This document shows positions 25,147 to 33,793 of a DNA stretch of 64,000 bases, in pieces. Made by a program: the position numbers and the translations under genes. Position 1 is the stretch's first letter; the number at the start of each line of letters is the position of its first letter. This DNA comes from Allobosea sp. Its GTDB lineage: Bacteria; Pseudomonadota; Alphaproteobacteria; Rhizobiales; Beijerinckiaceae. The notes beneath the pieces were generated by a model. It had not been told where the DNA came from. It did no database searches and worked only from the letters and a program-made list of their open reading frames with translations. The stretch is taken from NCBI RefSeq assembly GCF_017308075.1, contig NZ_JAFKFX010000023.1:186001-250000 (forward strand), read 5' to 3'.

Positions 25147-26154
25147 ATGCCGCTCGGTGCTCATCTCCGCTTCCTGTTCAGCGGGCTCCTGCTTGCGCTG
25201 GCGCTCGCCGTCGCGGCTCCCGCCGGCGCCCAGCAGGTCAACCCGACCGCCAATTCCGTTCGGGAGCAGCAATTCCTCGAGGTGCTGAAGGGCAACCCTT
25301 CCGCCGAGCTGCGCGGCAGGGTCTCCATCCCCGACACCAGGGCCGCCACGCTGGAGCGCCCGGCCGGGCGCGACTGGCGCAGCTTCCACCAGGGCACCAT
25401 GACCCGCATCGGCGCCGTCGCCGTGCTCGGCATGCTGGTCATACTGGTGGCCTTCTACCTGTTCCGCGGCAGGATCAGGATCGCCGCCGGTCCTTCCGGA
25501 CAGACGATCACGCGCTTCAACGCCTTCGAGCGCTTCATGCACTGGCTCACCGCTGGCTGCTTCATCATCCTGGCGCTGTCGGGCCTGAACGTCACCTTCG
25601 GCAAGGCCTTGCTGCTGCCGCTGATCGGGCCACAGGCCTTCACCAATCTCTCGGTGGCGGCCAAATGGTCGCATAACTTCCTGGCCTGGCCGTTCATGCT
25701 CGGCGTGGCGCTGATGTTCCTGGTCTGGATCAAGGACAACATCCCGAATCTCGGCGATCTGCGCTGGCTTGCTGCGGGCGGCGGCCTGATCGGCAAGGGC
25801 CATGCGCCGCCGGCCCGGCGCTTCAATGGCGGCCAGAAGGTGATCTTCTGGGCGGTGGTGCTCGGCGGTGCCGCGCTCTCGGTCTCCGGCGTCTACCTGC
25901 TGTATCCGAGCTTCTCCGGCGGCGTGCTCGACATGCAGTTCTGGAACATGGTCCACGGCATCGTCGCCGTGCTGATGATCGCCGTCATGCTGGCGCACAT
26001 TTATATCGGCTCGATCGGCATGGAAGGCGCTTTCGACGCGATGGGCTCGGGCGAGGTCGACCTCAACTGGGCCAAGGAGCACCACGCGCTCTGGGTCGCC
26101 GAGGAGGTCGAGAAGGGCCGGGCGCCCGGGGCGAGGCTGCAGCCGGCGGAGTGA
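25147..26154 (+). CDS. Formate dehydrogenase cytochrome b (gamma) subunit
   Basis: A 335-residue membrane subunit passing electrons to quinone. A signal peptide (residues 1-29, ending PAGAQ) precedes a periplasmic stretch, then about five hydrophobic segments. Histidines in RFMHWL, KWSHNF, NMVHGI and MLAHIYIG are the candidate axial ligands for two b hemes, as in FdnI-type subunits. The ATG at 25147 is preferred over in-frame starts at 25099 and 25123 because GAAAGGAC precedes it and it begins the leader. Last gene of the operon before a terminator. Confidence 0.93.
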   Translation: MPLGAHLRFLFSGLLLALALAVAAPAGAQQVNPTANSVREQQFLEVLKGNPSAELRGRVSIPDTRAATLERPAGRDWRSFHQGTMTRIGAVAVLGMLVILVAFYLFRGRIRIAAGPSGQTITRFNAFERFMHWLTAGCFIILALSGLNVTFGKALLLPLIGPQAFTNLSVAAKWSHNFLAWPFMLGVALMFLVWIKDNIPNLGDLRWLAAGGGLIGKGHAPPARRFNGGQKVIFWAVVLGGAALSVSGVYLLYPSFSGGVLDMQFWNMVHGIVAVLMIAVMLAHIYIGSIGMEGAFDAMGSGEVDLNWAKEHHALWVAEEVEKGRAPGARLQPAE

Positions 26155-26198
26155 CAATCGGCGCGCTTGACCCGCACATGCGATCCGCAGGATGACAG

Positions 26199-26228
26199 CC
26201 GGGCGCTTTTTGCGCCCGGTTCTGTTTT
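26199..26228 (+). terminator. Rho-independent terminator after the formate dehydrogenase operon
   Basis: An 8-bp GC stem CCGGGCGC / GCGCCCGG with loop TTTTT, followed by TTCTGTTTT. It lies between the gamma-subunit stop and mobB, so mobB-moeA may depend on read-through or their own promoter. Confidence 0.8.
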
Positions 26229-26244
26229 GGAGATGTCATCCTCA

Positions 26245-26775
26245 ATGCGCGTGATCGGGCTGGCGGGTTGGAGCGGAGCCGGCAAGACGACCCTTCTCAC
26301 CCGGCTGATTCCGGAGTTTTCAGGCCGCGGTATCGCCGTTTCGACGATCAAGCACGCCCATCATGCCTTTGATCTCGACACGCCCGGCAAGGATTCCTGG
26401 GCACATCGCCAGGCGGGCGCCTCCGAGGTGCTGATTTCCTCGGCCAAGCGCTGGGCGCTGCTGCACGAAGCGCGCGACGAGCCGGAGGCGACGCTGCCGG
26501 AGCTGCTCGCCCGACTCTCACCGGTCGACCTTGTCATCGTCGAAGGCTTCAAGCGCGATCCGCACGCCAAGCTCGAAGTGTTCCGCGCCGCGAACGGCAA
26601 GCCGCCGCTGCACCCGCAGGATGCAAGCATTGTGGGCGTGGCGAGCGATACGCCCTTCCCGCAGGCTGGCCGCCCCGTGCTCGGGCTCGATGATGTCCCC
26701 GGGATCGCCGATCTTCTGTTCGCCCGCGCCCAGCCATTGGCGCAGGTTCTGGCGCTGGCGCGCGAGGAGGCCTGA
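26245..26775 (+). CDS. mobB: Molybdopterin-guanine dinucleotide biosynthesis adaptor MobB
   Basis: A 176-residue GTP-binding protein that assists MobA in making the MGD cofactor. P-loop GWSGAGKTTLL at residues 8-18, then TIKHAHHAFDLDTPGKDS, the segment typical of MobB, and DLVIVEGFKRDPHAKLEV. The ATG at 26245 is chosen because a GGAG lies 12 bases upstream; that GGAG directly touches the earlier ATG at 26233. moeA begins one base after its stop. Confidence 0.93.
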   Translation: MRVIGLAGWSGAGKTTLLTRLIPEFSGRGIAVSTIKHAHHAFDLDTPGKDSWAHRQAGASEVLISSAKRWALLHEARDEPEATLPELLARLSPVDLVIVEGFKRDPHAKLEVFRAANGKPPLHPQDASIVGVASDTPFPQAGRPVLGLDDVPGIADLLFARAQPLAQVLALAREEA

Positions 26776-26776
26776 A

Positions 26777-28033
26777 ATGGCGCAGCTCAGTGAAGATGCC
26801 AAGGTCTTCGGCGGTCCGTTGATGACGATCGAGCAGGCGGCCGCACTGGCGGCGGAGCGCATCGGCGCCGTCGCCGAGATCGAGACCGTGCCGCTCGCAC
26901 TGGCCGATGGCCGTGTCCTGGCGGTCGACATCGCCGCGCCGCGCGACCTGCCGCCCTTCGCCAATTCGGCTGTCGATGGCTATGCCGTGCGCTTTTCCGA
27001 TCTCGCCTCGTCCGGCGAGACCCGGCTGCCGCTCTCCGGCCGGGTCGCGGCGGGGTCGGATGCGGCCGGGATCGCGGTCGCCGGCTTTGCGATCCGCGTC
27101 TTCACCGGCGCGCCGATGCCTGCCGGCGCCGACACCGTGTTCATGCAGGAGGACGTCGCGCTGGAGGAGGGCTTCGTGCGCCTCCCGGCCGGGCTGAAGC
27201 CGGGCGCCAATGCCAGACCGGCCGGCGAGGACGTGGCCATGGGTGCTCCGGTGCTGGCGGCCGGGCGTCGCCTGCGTCCGCAGGATCTCGGCCTGCTCGC
27301 CGCTCTCGGCCTCACCGAGGTCGCGGTGCGGCGCCGCGTCAGGATCGCGGTGTTCTCCACGGGTGATGAATTGAACGAGCCCGGCACGCCTTTGCCGCCG
27401 GCCGGGATCTACGACGCCAATCGCAGCGTGCTGCGGGCTCTGGTCGCCCGCGCCGGTGCGGAGGTGGTGGATCTCGGTATCCTCCGTGACGAGCCGGCGA
27501 GCCTGGGCGAGCGTCTGCGCGCCGCGGCGCGCGATTGCGATCTGATCCTGACCTCGGGTGGCGTCTCGACCGGCGAGGAGGACCACGTCAAGACGGCGGT
27601 TACGCAAGTCGGCGAGCTCGCCTTCTGGCGCATCGGCATCAAGCCGGGACGCCCGGTCGCGATGGGGCTGATCGACGGAAAGCCCTTTCTCGGCCTGCCG
27701 GGCAACCCCGTCGCGGTCTTCGTCACCTTCGCTTTCGTCGCACGCGCGGTGATCGCCCTGCTCGCGGGCACGACGCCGGCCCGCCCGCAGGCGCTGCCGG
27801 TCAGGCTCGGTTTTCCCTATCGCAAGAAGGCCGGCCGGCGCGAATATGTCCGGGTCTCCCTGGCGCCGGGTGCCGATGGTATCGCCGTCGCCCGCAAGCA
27901 TCCGCGCGACGGCGCCGGCATCCTGACCTCGCTGACCGAGACCGACGGGCTGGTCGAACTGGCCGAGGAGCTGACGGGCGTGGCGGAGGGCACGATCGCC
28001 CCCTTCTTCGCCTATGATCTGCTGACCGGCTGA
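26777..28033 (+). CDS. moeA: Molybdopterin molybdenumtransferase MoeA
   Basis: A 418-residue enzyme inserting molybdate into adenylylated molybdopterin. Motifs in order: FANSAVDGYAVRF, IRVFTGAPMPAGADTV, VFSTGDELNEPG, LTSGGVSTGEEDHVK and FLGLPGNPVAVFV. Normal length. The start at 26777 lies one base after the mobB stop; the much longer open frame upstream runs through mobB and is spurious. With mobB, mobA and fdhD it completes local cofactor synthesis for the formate dehydrogenase. Confidence 0.95.
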   Translation: MAQLSEDAKVFGGPLMTIEQAAALAAERIGAVAEIETVPLALADGRVLAVDIAAPRDLPPFANSAVDGYAVRFSDLASSGETRLPLSGRVAAGSDAAGIAVAGFAIRVFTGAPMPAGADTVFMQEDVALEEGFVRLPAGLKPGANARPAGEDVAMGAPVLAAGRRLRPQDLGLLAALGLTEVAVRRRVRIAVFSTGDELNEPGTPLPPAGIYDANRSVLRALVARAGAEVVDLGILRDEPASLGERLRAAARDCDLILTSGGVSTGEEDHVKTAVTQVGELAFWRIGIKPGRPVAMGLIDGKPFLGLPGNPVAVFVTFAFVARAVIALLAGTTPARPQALPVRLGFPYRKKAGRREYVRVSLAPGADGIAVARKHPRDGAGILTSLTETDGLVELAEELTGVAEGTIAPFFAYDLLTG

Positions 28034-28059
28034 GAGCCTCTTCGGGGTTTCCCGGAGCG

Positions 28060-28098
28060 CTCATCCTTCGAGGCGCTGCTTGGCGGCTTCGGGATGAG
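28060..28098. repeat. Short dispersed palindrome (CTCATCC...GGATGAG)
   Basis: CTCATCC and GGATGAG arms enclose TTCGAGGCGCTGC-like sequence, in the gap between convergent genes. It resembles repeats of the CTCATCCTTCGAG type seen in other Hyphomicrobiales, and could also act as a transcription end. Confidence 0.5.
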
Positions 28099-28151
28099 GG
28101 CTCGAATTCCCAACGGGTTCCGAACCCGCGGCGACAGGTGCCGCGTCGCAC

Positions 28152-28922
28152 TCAGTCGCGGCGGAAGATCGTCGTCGCCAGCCAGCCGAAGAACAGGGCG
28201 AGCGCCGCCGTGGCGAGGCCGTAGAGCAGCGGCCGGTCATGCGCGGCGGAGGCCAGGCTCTGCTCCATCCCGGTCTTGATCACCTCGAAATTGGTGGTCT
28301 GCCGCGCCAGCGCTGCTCCCCCGGCATAGAGCACGATCTCGATCTCGTAGGAGCCCGTCGGCGCGGTGGCCGGTACCCGGATCGGAGCGCTGAACAAGGT
28401 CGGCGACAGGAAGGTGACGCCGCGCTCGTGCTCGGCGTAGAGCCCCTTCGCCTCCATGATGCGGATCAGCGCGTCGCGGTAGGGGCCGATCCCGAACTCG
28501 AATTCGCGCGTGCTCTGGATGCGTTGCGCGTTCGCCAGGCCGATGCGCTCGCGTCGCGCGGCGTCCTCCGTGAGGATCTCCTCAATCGGCCGGTTGCTCG
28601 AGACGGAGAGGAAGATCGGGCGCTCGGGGAAGCGGCGCTGCTGCCGGTTGACCCAGAGCGGTCCGACGCGTTCCTTCTCGCGCACGATCAGCATGCGCGG
28701 CGGGCCGCGCACGGTGACGACGATGTCGTAGGGATCGGCCCGGGCCGCCGTGCGGCCCTCGCGCTCGACGAGGCCGAAGACGGTAAGCTGGTCGCCGGTA
28801 TAGTTCGAGGTGATGGCGATCCGGTGCGTCGACAGCGCCGCGATCAGCGTCTCGGCCTTGGCGGGCAGGCAGGCGGCGAGGCCGAGCGCCGCGGCGAGCA
28901 GCGTCTTGGAGAGCCGGCTCAT
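28152..28922 (-). CDS. TIGR02186-like envelope protein coupled to TauE/SafE exporter
   Basis: A 256-residue protein with a signal peptide (MSRLSKTLLAAALGLAACLP), a beta-rich periplasmic part and a C-terminal membrane helix (about 229-250) ending in RRD. Recognisable pieces are ISTHRIAITSNYTG-type wording (here LSTHRIAITSNYTGDQLTVF), DIVVTVRGPP and FLSPTLFSAPIRVPA. It fits the TIGR02186 family of unknown function, usually found beside TauE/SafE permeases. The ATG overlaps the permease stop by four bases, so the two are coupled. It may be a periplasmic accessory of the exporter. Confidence 0.8.
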   Translation of the reverse strand: MSRLSKTLLAAALGLAACLPAKAETLIAALSTHRIAITSNYTGDQLTVFGLVEREGRTAARADPYDIVVTVRGPPRMLIVREKERVGPLWVNRQQRRFPERPIFLSVSSNRPIEEILTEDAARRERIGLANAQRIQSTREFEFGIGPYRDALIRIMEAKGLYAEHERGVTFLSPTLFSAPIRVPATAPTGSYEIEIVLYAGGAALARQTTNFEVIKTGMEQSLASAAHDRPLLYGLATAALALFFGWLATTIFRRD

Positions 28923-29848
28923 CGCGCGCTCTCCGGCATCACCACCGAGAAGGGCTCGGCCGGGGGCAGGAAGAGCTCGATCGCGAAGCGCAGGCCAACC
29001 GAGAGGATCAGCAGGGCCAGCAGCAGCCGGAACGAGCCGACATTGAGATTGCGCGCCGCGCGTCCGCCGAACTGCGCGCCGACGACGCCGCCAACCAGCA
29101 GGAGGATGGCCAGCACGATGTCGACGGACTGGTTGGTGACGGCGTGCAGCACCGTCGCGCCGGTCATGGTGACGAGGATCTGGAACAGCGAGGTGCCGAC
29201 CACGACGGCGGGCGGAACCCGGAAGAAATACAGCAGCGCCGGCACGAGGATGAAGCCACCGCCGACGCCGAGCACGGCGCCGATGAAGCCGATCACGATC
29301 GCCAATGCCGCGATCGGCAGCACGCTGGCATAGAGCTGCGAACGGTAGAAGCGCATGCGCCAGGGCAGGCCCATCCATGCCGGGTGCATGCCCGCACGCC
29401 GGCGCAGGCGCGGCGGCTTGCCCTGGCGGTCGCGCAAGGCGGCGCGGATCGCGTCGAACAGCATCAGCCCGCCAATGCAGGTGAAGAGCGTGACATAGGC
29501 GATGGTGATGACGAGATCGAGCTGGCCGAGGCGGCGCATCGAGTTGAAGAACAGAACGCCGAGGATGGTGCCGAGGATACCACCGCCGACCAGTACGCTG
29601 CCTAACTTCAGATCGAGCGCGTTTCGTCGCCAATAGGTCAGCACGCCGGTCATCGACGATCCCGCGACCTGTGCCGCGACGGTCGCGACCGCCACCGCCG
29701 GGGGGATGTCGAGGAAGATCAGCAGCGGTGTCAGCAGGAAGCCGCCGCCGACGCCGAAAAGCCCGGAAATGAAGCCGACCGCGCCGCTCAGACCCAGAAC
29801 CAGCAGGATACTGATCGGCAATTCGGCGATCGGAAGATAGATTTGCAC
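28919..29848 (-). CDS. TauE/SafE family sulfite/organosulfur exporter-like permease
   Basis: About 309 residues with eight or so membrane helices. The duplicated family motifs are GFISGLFGVGGGFLLTPLL in the first half and GFIGAVLGVGGGFILVPAL in the second. Members export sulfite, sulfoacetate or related anions. I place the start at the GTG of VQIYLPIAELP because family N-termini begin there; a second in-frame GTG at 29884 would add 12 residues, and neither has a clear ribosome site. It is coupled to the TIGR02186-like gene. Confidence 0.88.
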   Translation of the reverse strand: MQIYLPIAELPISILLVLGLSGAVGFISGLFGVGGGFLLTPLLIFLDIPPAVAVATVAAQVAGSSMTGVLTYWRRNALDLKLGSVLVGGGILGTILGVLFFNSMRRLGQLDLVITIAYVTLFTCIGGLMLFDAIRAALRDRQGKPPRLRRRAGMHPAWMGLPWRMRFYRSQLYASVLPIAALAIVIGFIGAVLGVGGGFILVPALLYFFRVPPAVVVGTSLFQILVTMTGATVLHAVTNQSVDIVLAILLLVGGVVGAQFGGRAARNLNVGSFRLLLALLILSVGLRFAIELFLPPAEPFSVVMPESAR

Positions 29849-29913
29849 CCTGCTAAACCCCGTCAGCCGCGCGACGCTTCCCACGCGAAGGCGTCGAAAC
29901 GGTGACGCTAGAA

Positions 29914-29952
29914 CGAATCCCTTTCAGATTGCTTTGCTCTGAGAGGGTTTCG
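29914..29952. terminator. Imperfect hairpin downstream of the podJ-like gene
   Basis: CGAATCCCTTTCAG pairs with CTGAGAGGGTTTCG at 12 of 14 positions with an 11-base loop. It lies just past the stop of the podJ-like gene, but no T-rich tail follows on that strand, so termination is uncertain. Confidence 0.45.
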
Positions 29953-29953
29953 C

Positions 29954-32900
29954 TCAGCCGCGGGTCGGCTTTGCCGGCTTTCTGGCGGCGGCCGGCACCT
30001 CGTCCCACCCCTTGGCCGGTGCTGCGACCTCGTTGGCGAGCGCCTCGGGAACCTTCGGCTTCCAGGCTTCGACGGCAGCCTTGGCGGTGGCGAGATCGGC
30101 CGCAGAAAGACGGCCTGCGACCTCGTCGCGCTTGCGGCCTGCATCCTCGTCACCCTGCGCTGCGGCAATGGCGAACCAGCGATAGGACTGGCCGAGATCG
30201 GCCGGCGAGCCAAGACCGCGGCCGAGCAGCACCGCCAGATTGTACTGGCTGTCGCGGACACCGAACTCGGCAGCGCGGCGGAACCATTCCGTCGCGGTCG
30301 CGTAATCGGGCTTGCCGCTGGCGCCTTCCGCATAGAGCACGGCGAGATTGTGCATCGCCTTGGCATTGCCGCGTTCGGCGGCGCGCGCATACCAGAGCCG
30401 GGCGAGCGAGACGTCGCGGCCGGTGCCGATGCCCTTCTCGAACATGTTGCCGAGGCGGAACTGCGCGGGGGCCAGCCCGGCCACGGCGGCGCGCTCGAAC
30501 AGGTGCAGGGCGAGCTTCGGATCGCGGCCGGCGCCTGGTGCGTCGGCGGCCCGGGTGGCGAGCTCGTAGACGGCGCGAGCATCGCCGCCCTGCGCGGCCT
30601 TGCGCATGCCGGCGGTGCCGAGCGTCGCTGGAATCTCGTTGAGGCCGGTGACGTTGGCCGGCGGCTCGGGCGTCGCGGCGGGCGGCAGTGCGGCGACCAT
30701 CGGAGCGGCTTCGCCGGCGTCGGCCGCCGCGGTGGGAGCCGTCGGCGCTGCCGCCAGCGCGGGCGTGGTGCCGAGCTGGATCGGTAGCACCGCGTTCTGG
30801 TCCTTGGCCGGCGCGGCCGAGGCGGTGGTCTCCGCGACGTCCTTCTCCGCAGCCGCGCGCTGCGGCGCGATCTGGGCCTCGCTGGCGACCTGCTTCTTGG
30901 CGTCTCCCGACGACGGTCCGGACAGGATATGGGCGGCGCCCATGGCGAGGACGACTGCGGCGAGGCCGAGCAGAAGCGGTCGCCGGCGCTTTTCCATGAT
31001 CTCCTTGAGACGTCCACCGGCCGAGGCCGGCTTGCCGGGCTTAGCCGGCTCCGGCGTCACCACGGGTGCGGCGGCCGCTGCCTCGGAAGCCGCCTTGGCC
31101 GAACGCCGCGCAGCCGCGATCAGGCTCTGGCGCACGGATTGCTGATCGCCCGCCACGGCAGCGGCCTCGACGCGCGGACGTCCGGAGCCCGGCTCCAGCG
31201 GCATGTCGAAAGCGGCGGGCCCGCGCGACGCCACGATCCGCTCGTCCGGTTTGGTGGCGAGCTGGTGTGCCGGCGGTAACGTGGCGGGCTCGGCCGCCGT
31301 TCTTGCGCGCGGCGGCAGGGGCGGCGTGCTGCGAGCCGTCTGGCCGCGCTCGCCGCCGAGTTCGGTTTCGAGGCTGGCGAGGCGGGCAATTACCGTCTCG
31401 AGGGTCTGATGGACGGCGCTGATAGCGTCCTGGGTCTGGCGTCCCGAGGAGGCATGGGTGTCGCGCAGGCCGGTGACGAGGTTGCTGAGCTCGGCGAAGC
31501 TGGCGCCGCGCGGCGGCGCCATGTCGGCCATCGCGGCGCGTGCGGCGCGCTCGGCCGCGGCCGCCGTGTCCTCGCGCATGGTCTGCAGATGGGCGACGAG
31601 GTCCTGCAGCGTCCGCTCGATGCCGGTCTCGGCCGTACGGGTCGCGGCCGCCTCGTCGAGCCGATGCGCCAATCCGGCGATCTGCTGCTCCAAGGCGTCG
31701 AAGGAATCGGAGCCGGCACCGGGGCGCCCGGCCTCGTCGATCTTGCCGGCGAGCGCCCGCAGCATGTCTTCGACCGGCCGCATATCGACCTGGGCGACAG
31801 GGACGTGCGTGCCGTCCTCGACCAGACGGGCAAGGTTGCCGGAGGCGGTGAGCGCTTCGATCCGGCCCGCCAGGGCCTCGATCTGCTTCTCGACATTGGA
31901 CGGTCCCTGGCGGGCGATCGTCTCGAGTTGCTGCTGCAAGGCGTCGATGCGGCCATCGAGCGGCGTCGCGGAGCGGTCCGCGAGGCCTTCCAGCCGGACC
32001 ACCAGAGCCTCGATCCGCCCCGAAAGCTCGTCCGATGCCGGGCGGCCCATGGCGTGGAGCTCGTCGAGACGAGCCATGAGTTGATCGACCTGGCCGTCGA
32101 TGACCGAGGCCTTCATCGAAGGCAGGGTCTCGATCTTGTGTGCGAGCGCTTCGACCTGCCGCGAGAGAGCCGCCAGCGGCGCATTGTCGCCGGCGCGCTC
32201 GCGCGAACGGTCACTCAGCAGGGTGTCGCGCACATCTTCGATGGCGAGCGAGAGGTTGCGCAACTCGCGCCCGTCCGGCTGCGCATCGCGCAGGCGTCCG
32301 ATCTCCGAGGAGAGCGAGGAAAGCTGCTGAGACAGATCTTCCAGGCGCCGGCTGTCGGTGCCGGCGACCGTCAGTTCGCGCAATTCGGCGATCTCGCGCA
32401 GCACCGGCGCGATCGCGTTACGATCGCCGCCGCGCGCGACGAGCGCATCGACCTTGGCGGCGAGATGCGCGATCTCGAGTTCGAAGCGACCCAGCCCGTC
32501 CTGAGAGCGGTTGTCGGAGAGGCGCGCAATCTCGGCCTCGATCCGCGCCAGAGGCTTCAGGACGGGGTCGAGCCGGTCGCGGACGTCCAGGCGCTCCAGA
32601 CGGGAGCCAAGTTCGCCGATGGCGCGCTCCAGCGGCTGGTAGGCGGCGCGCTGTTCCTCGACGCGGGTGGCGGGCGAGACTGCCGGCTGAGCCGGGGCGA
32701 TGCGGGCGCTGAGCTGGCGCAGGTCCTCGCGCAGCCCGGCCAGGGCCTGCGCCGGATTGCCGTTCTCGAAGCGAACGGGTGCACTCGGCTCGCCGTCGAG
32801 CGCACGCTGGCGCGAACGGATATCGGAGACGGCGGCTGCCAGCCCGTCGCGGCTGAGGAAGGGGCGCGCGCTCGCAGCCGGTGGCGGGGCGGCAGCCTTG

Positions 32901-33424
32901 CGGCCGGCCTCCGCCGTCTTGCGCTCGATCTCGGCGATGCGCTCGCCCATCGTCTTGATCGCATCGGCGATGACGTTAGTGGCGCGTTCCTGCCGCTCGG
33001 CCGTGGCACGCTCGCCCATGGAAAGACGATTTTCGGTCTTCTCGATCCATTTGGCGATCGAATCGAGGGCGCCGGCCGTCTTGGCCCCGTTGTCGCGGGT
33101 GAGGCGCTCGGCCATTGCGGCCTGGGTGATGAAGGCGTCGATCCGCTCGCGCGAAAGTTCGGGCGTCGCCTGGGGGCGAGGAGGGGCCGGGCTGGCGGTC
33201 TGCATCTCGCCCTGCGAGAGGCGCGCGAGGCGCTCCGAGAGCGCCGCGATGTCGAGCTGTTCCTGCTGCGTGGGCGGCGGTGGGGTATTGTCTTCGGCTT
33301 CGTCGCGGATCTTGTTGTCGAGCCATTCGCCGAGCGTCATGCCGGCGCGGCGCGCAGCGGCCTTCGCCGCGTCGCGGGTGCGCGGATCGACGCCCTTCAC
33401 GCTCCAGGGCAGGCTAGTCGCCAT
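29954..33424 (-). CDS. PodJ-like polar organizer with Sel1 repeats
   Basis: A 1156-residue protein. The N-terminus MATSLPWSVKGVDPRTRDAA followed by AAARRAGMTLGEWLD matches the conserved start of alphaproteobacterial PodJ and related polar proteins. Residues 60-700 are long heptad-like coiled coil (repeated LSERLARL, IEALAGRIEAL and similar). A membrane helix near 855-875 (PLLLGLAAVVLAMGAAHIL) precedes a periplasmic part with about four Sel1-type repeats (AVYELATRAADAPG, AQFRLGNMFEKGIG, AMHNLAVLYAEGAS, SQYNLAVLLGRGLG). A terminal peptidoglycan-binding domain present in Caulobacter PodJ is not evident. It probably organises a cell pole. A CtrA-like box lies upstream. Confidence 0.82.
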   Translation of the reverse strand: MATSLPWSVKGVDPRTRDAAKAAARRAGMTLGEWLDNKIRDEAEDNTPPPPTQQEQLDIAALSERLARLSQGEMQTASPAPPRPQATPELSRERIDAFITQAAMAERLTRDNGAKTAGALDSIAKWIEKTENRLSMGERATAERQERATNVIADAIKTMGERIAEIERKTAEAGRKAAAPPPAASARPFLSRDGLAAAVSDIRSRQRALDGEPSAPVRFENGNPAQALAGLREDLRQLSARIAPAQPAVSPATRVEEQRAAYQPLERAIGELGSRLERLDVRDRLDPVLKPLARIEAEIARLSDNRSQDGLGRFELEIAHLAAKVDALVARGGDRNAIAPVLREIAELRELTVAGTDSRRLEDLSQQLSSLSSEIGRLRDAQPDGRELRNLSLAIEDVRDTLLSDRSRERAGDNAPLAALSRQVEALAHKIETLPSMKASVIDGQVDQLMARLDELHAMGRPASDELSGRIEALVVRLEGLADRSATPLDGRIDALQQQLETIARQGPSNVEKQIEALAGRIEALTASGNLARLVEDGTHVPVAQVDMRPVEDMLRALAGKIDEAGRPGAGSDSFDALEQQIAGLAHRLDEAAATRTAETGIERTLQDLVAHLQTMREDTAAAAERAARAAMADMAPPRGASFAELSNLVTGLRDTHASSGRQTQDAISAVHQTLETVIARLASLETELGGERGQTARSTPPLPPRARTAAEPATLPPAHQLATKPDERIVASRGPAAFDMPLEPGSGRPRVEAAAVAGDQQSVRQSLIAAARRSAKAASEAAAAAPVVTPEPAKPGKPASAGGRLKEIMEKRRRPLLLGLAAVVLAMGAAHILSGPSSGDAKKQVASEAQIAPQRAAAEKDVAETTASAAPAKDQNAVLPIQLGTTPALAAAPTAPTAAADAGEAAPMVAALPPAATPEPPANVTGLNEIPATLGTAGMRKAAQGGDARAVYELATRAADAPGAGRDPKLALHLFERAAVAGLAPAQFRLGNMFEKGIGTGRDVSLARLWYARAAERGNAKAMHNLAVLYAEGASGKPDYATATEWFRRAAEFGVRDSQYNLAVLLGRGLGSPADLGQSYRWFAIAAAQGDEDAGRKRDEVAGRLSAADLATAKAAVEAWKPKVPEALANEVAAPAKGWDEVPAAARKPAKPTRG

Positions 33425-33793
33425 TGTCACGCTCGCCTACGGGGCCGGTCTTCAATCCAGGATGCGCAGCCCCCTGTGCCGCCGCTTCCCTGCGCGAAAC
33501 CATGAAACGTGAATCTCCGGTTGCCGCGGAGTTTCGTCATGGTCGCCATGCCGACTTTTCGCAGTCACGGTAAACGGACGGTTAAGAAACCGGCCCCAGA
33601 GGTTAATTTTCTGGAAACGGTGGCCTGACGGCCGCCACCGGCGCCCTGCATAACGGTAACTTACCCATGGAGAGGCAAAAATTACCTGACGTAAGGGAGT
33701 GTTGCGCCTTATGTCGCGCCGCAATACGGATCGATCCAGCCATCGCAGCCGCCCAGCGCCGTTGCCCTGAAAAACGTCCTTCGAGGATCATAT
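33425..33793. other. Divergent intergenic region, podJ-like gene and MerR gene
   Basis: 369 bases with no credible gene. It contains the CtrA-like site at 33571-33585, TTAA half sites near 33603, and a small dyad TTAC-CTGAC-GTAA at 33682-33694, about 100 bases upstream of the MerR start, that could be the MerR protein's own operator. Confidence 0.55.
33571..33585. promoter_or_regulatory. Candidate CtrA-binding site upstream of the podJ-like gene
   Basis: TAAA-N7-TTAA, one base from the CtrA consensus, about 147 bases upstream of the podJ-like start in the divergent region. It has the same form as the site upstream of minC. Confidence 0.45.
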
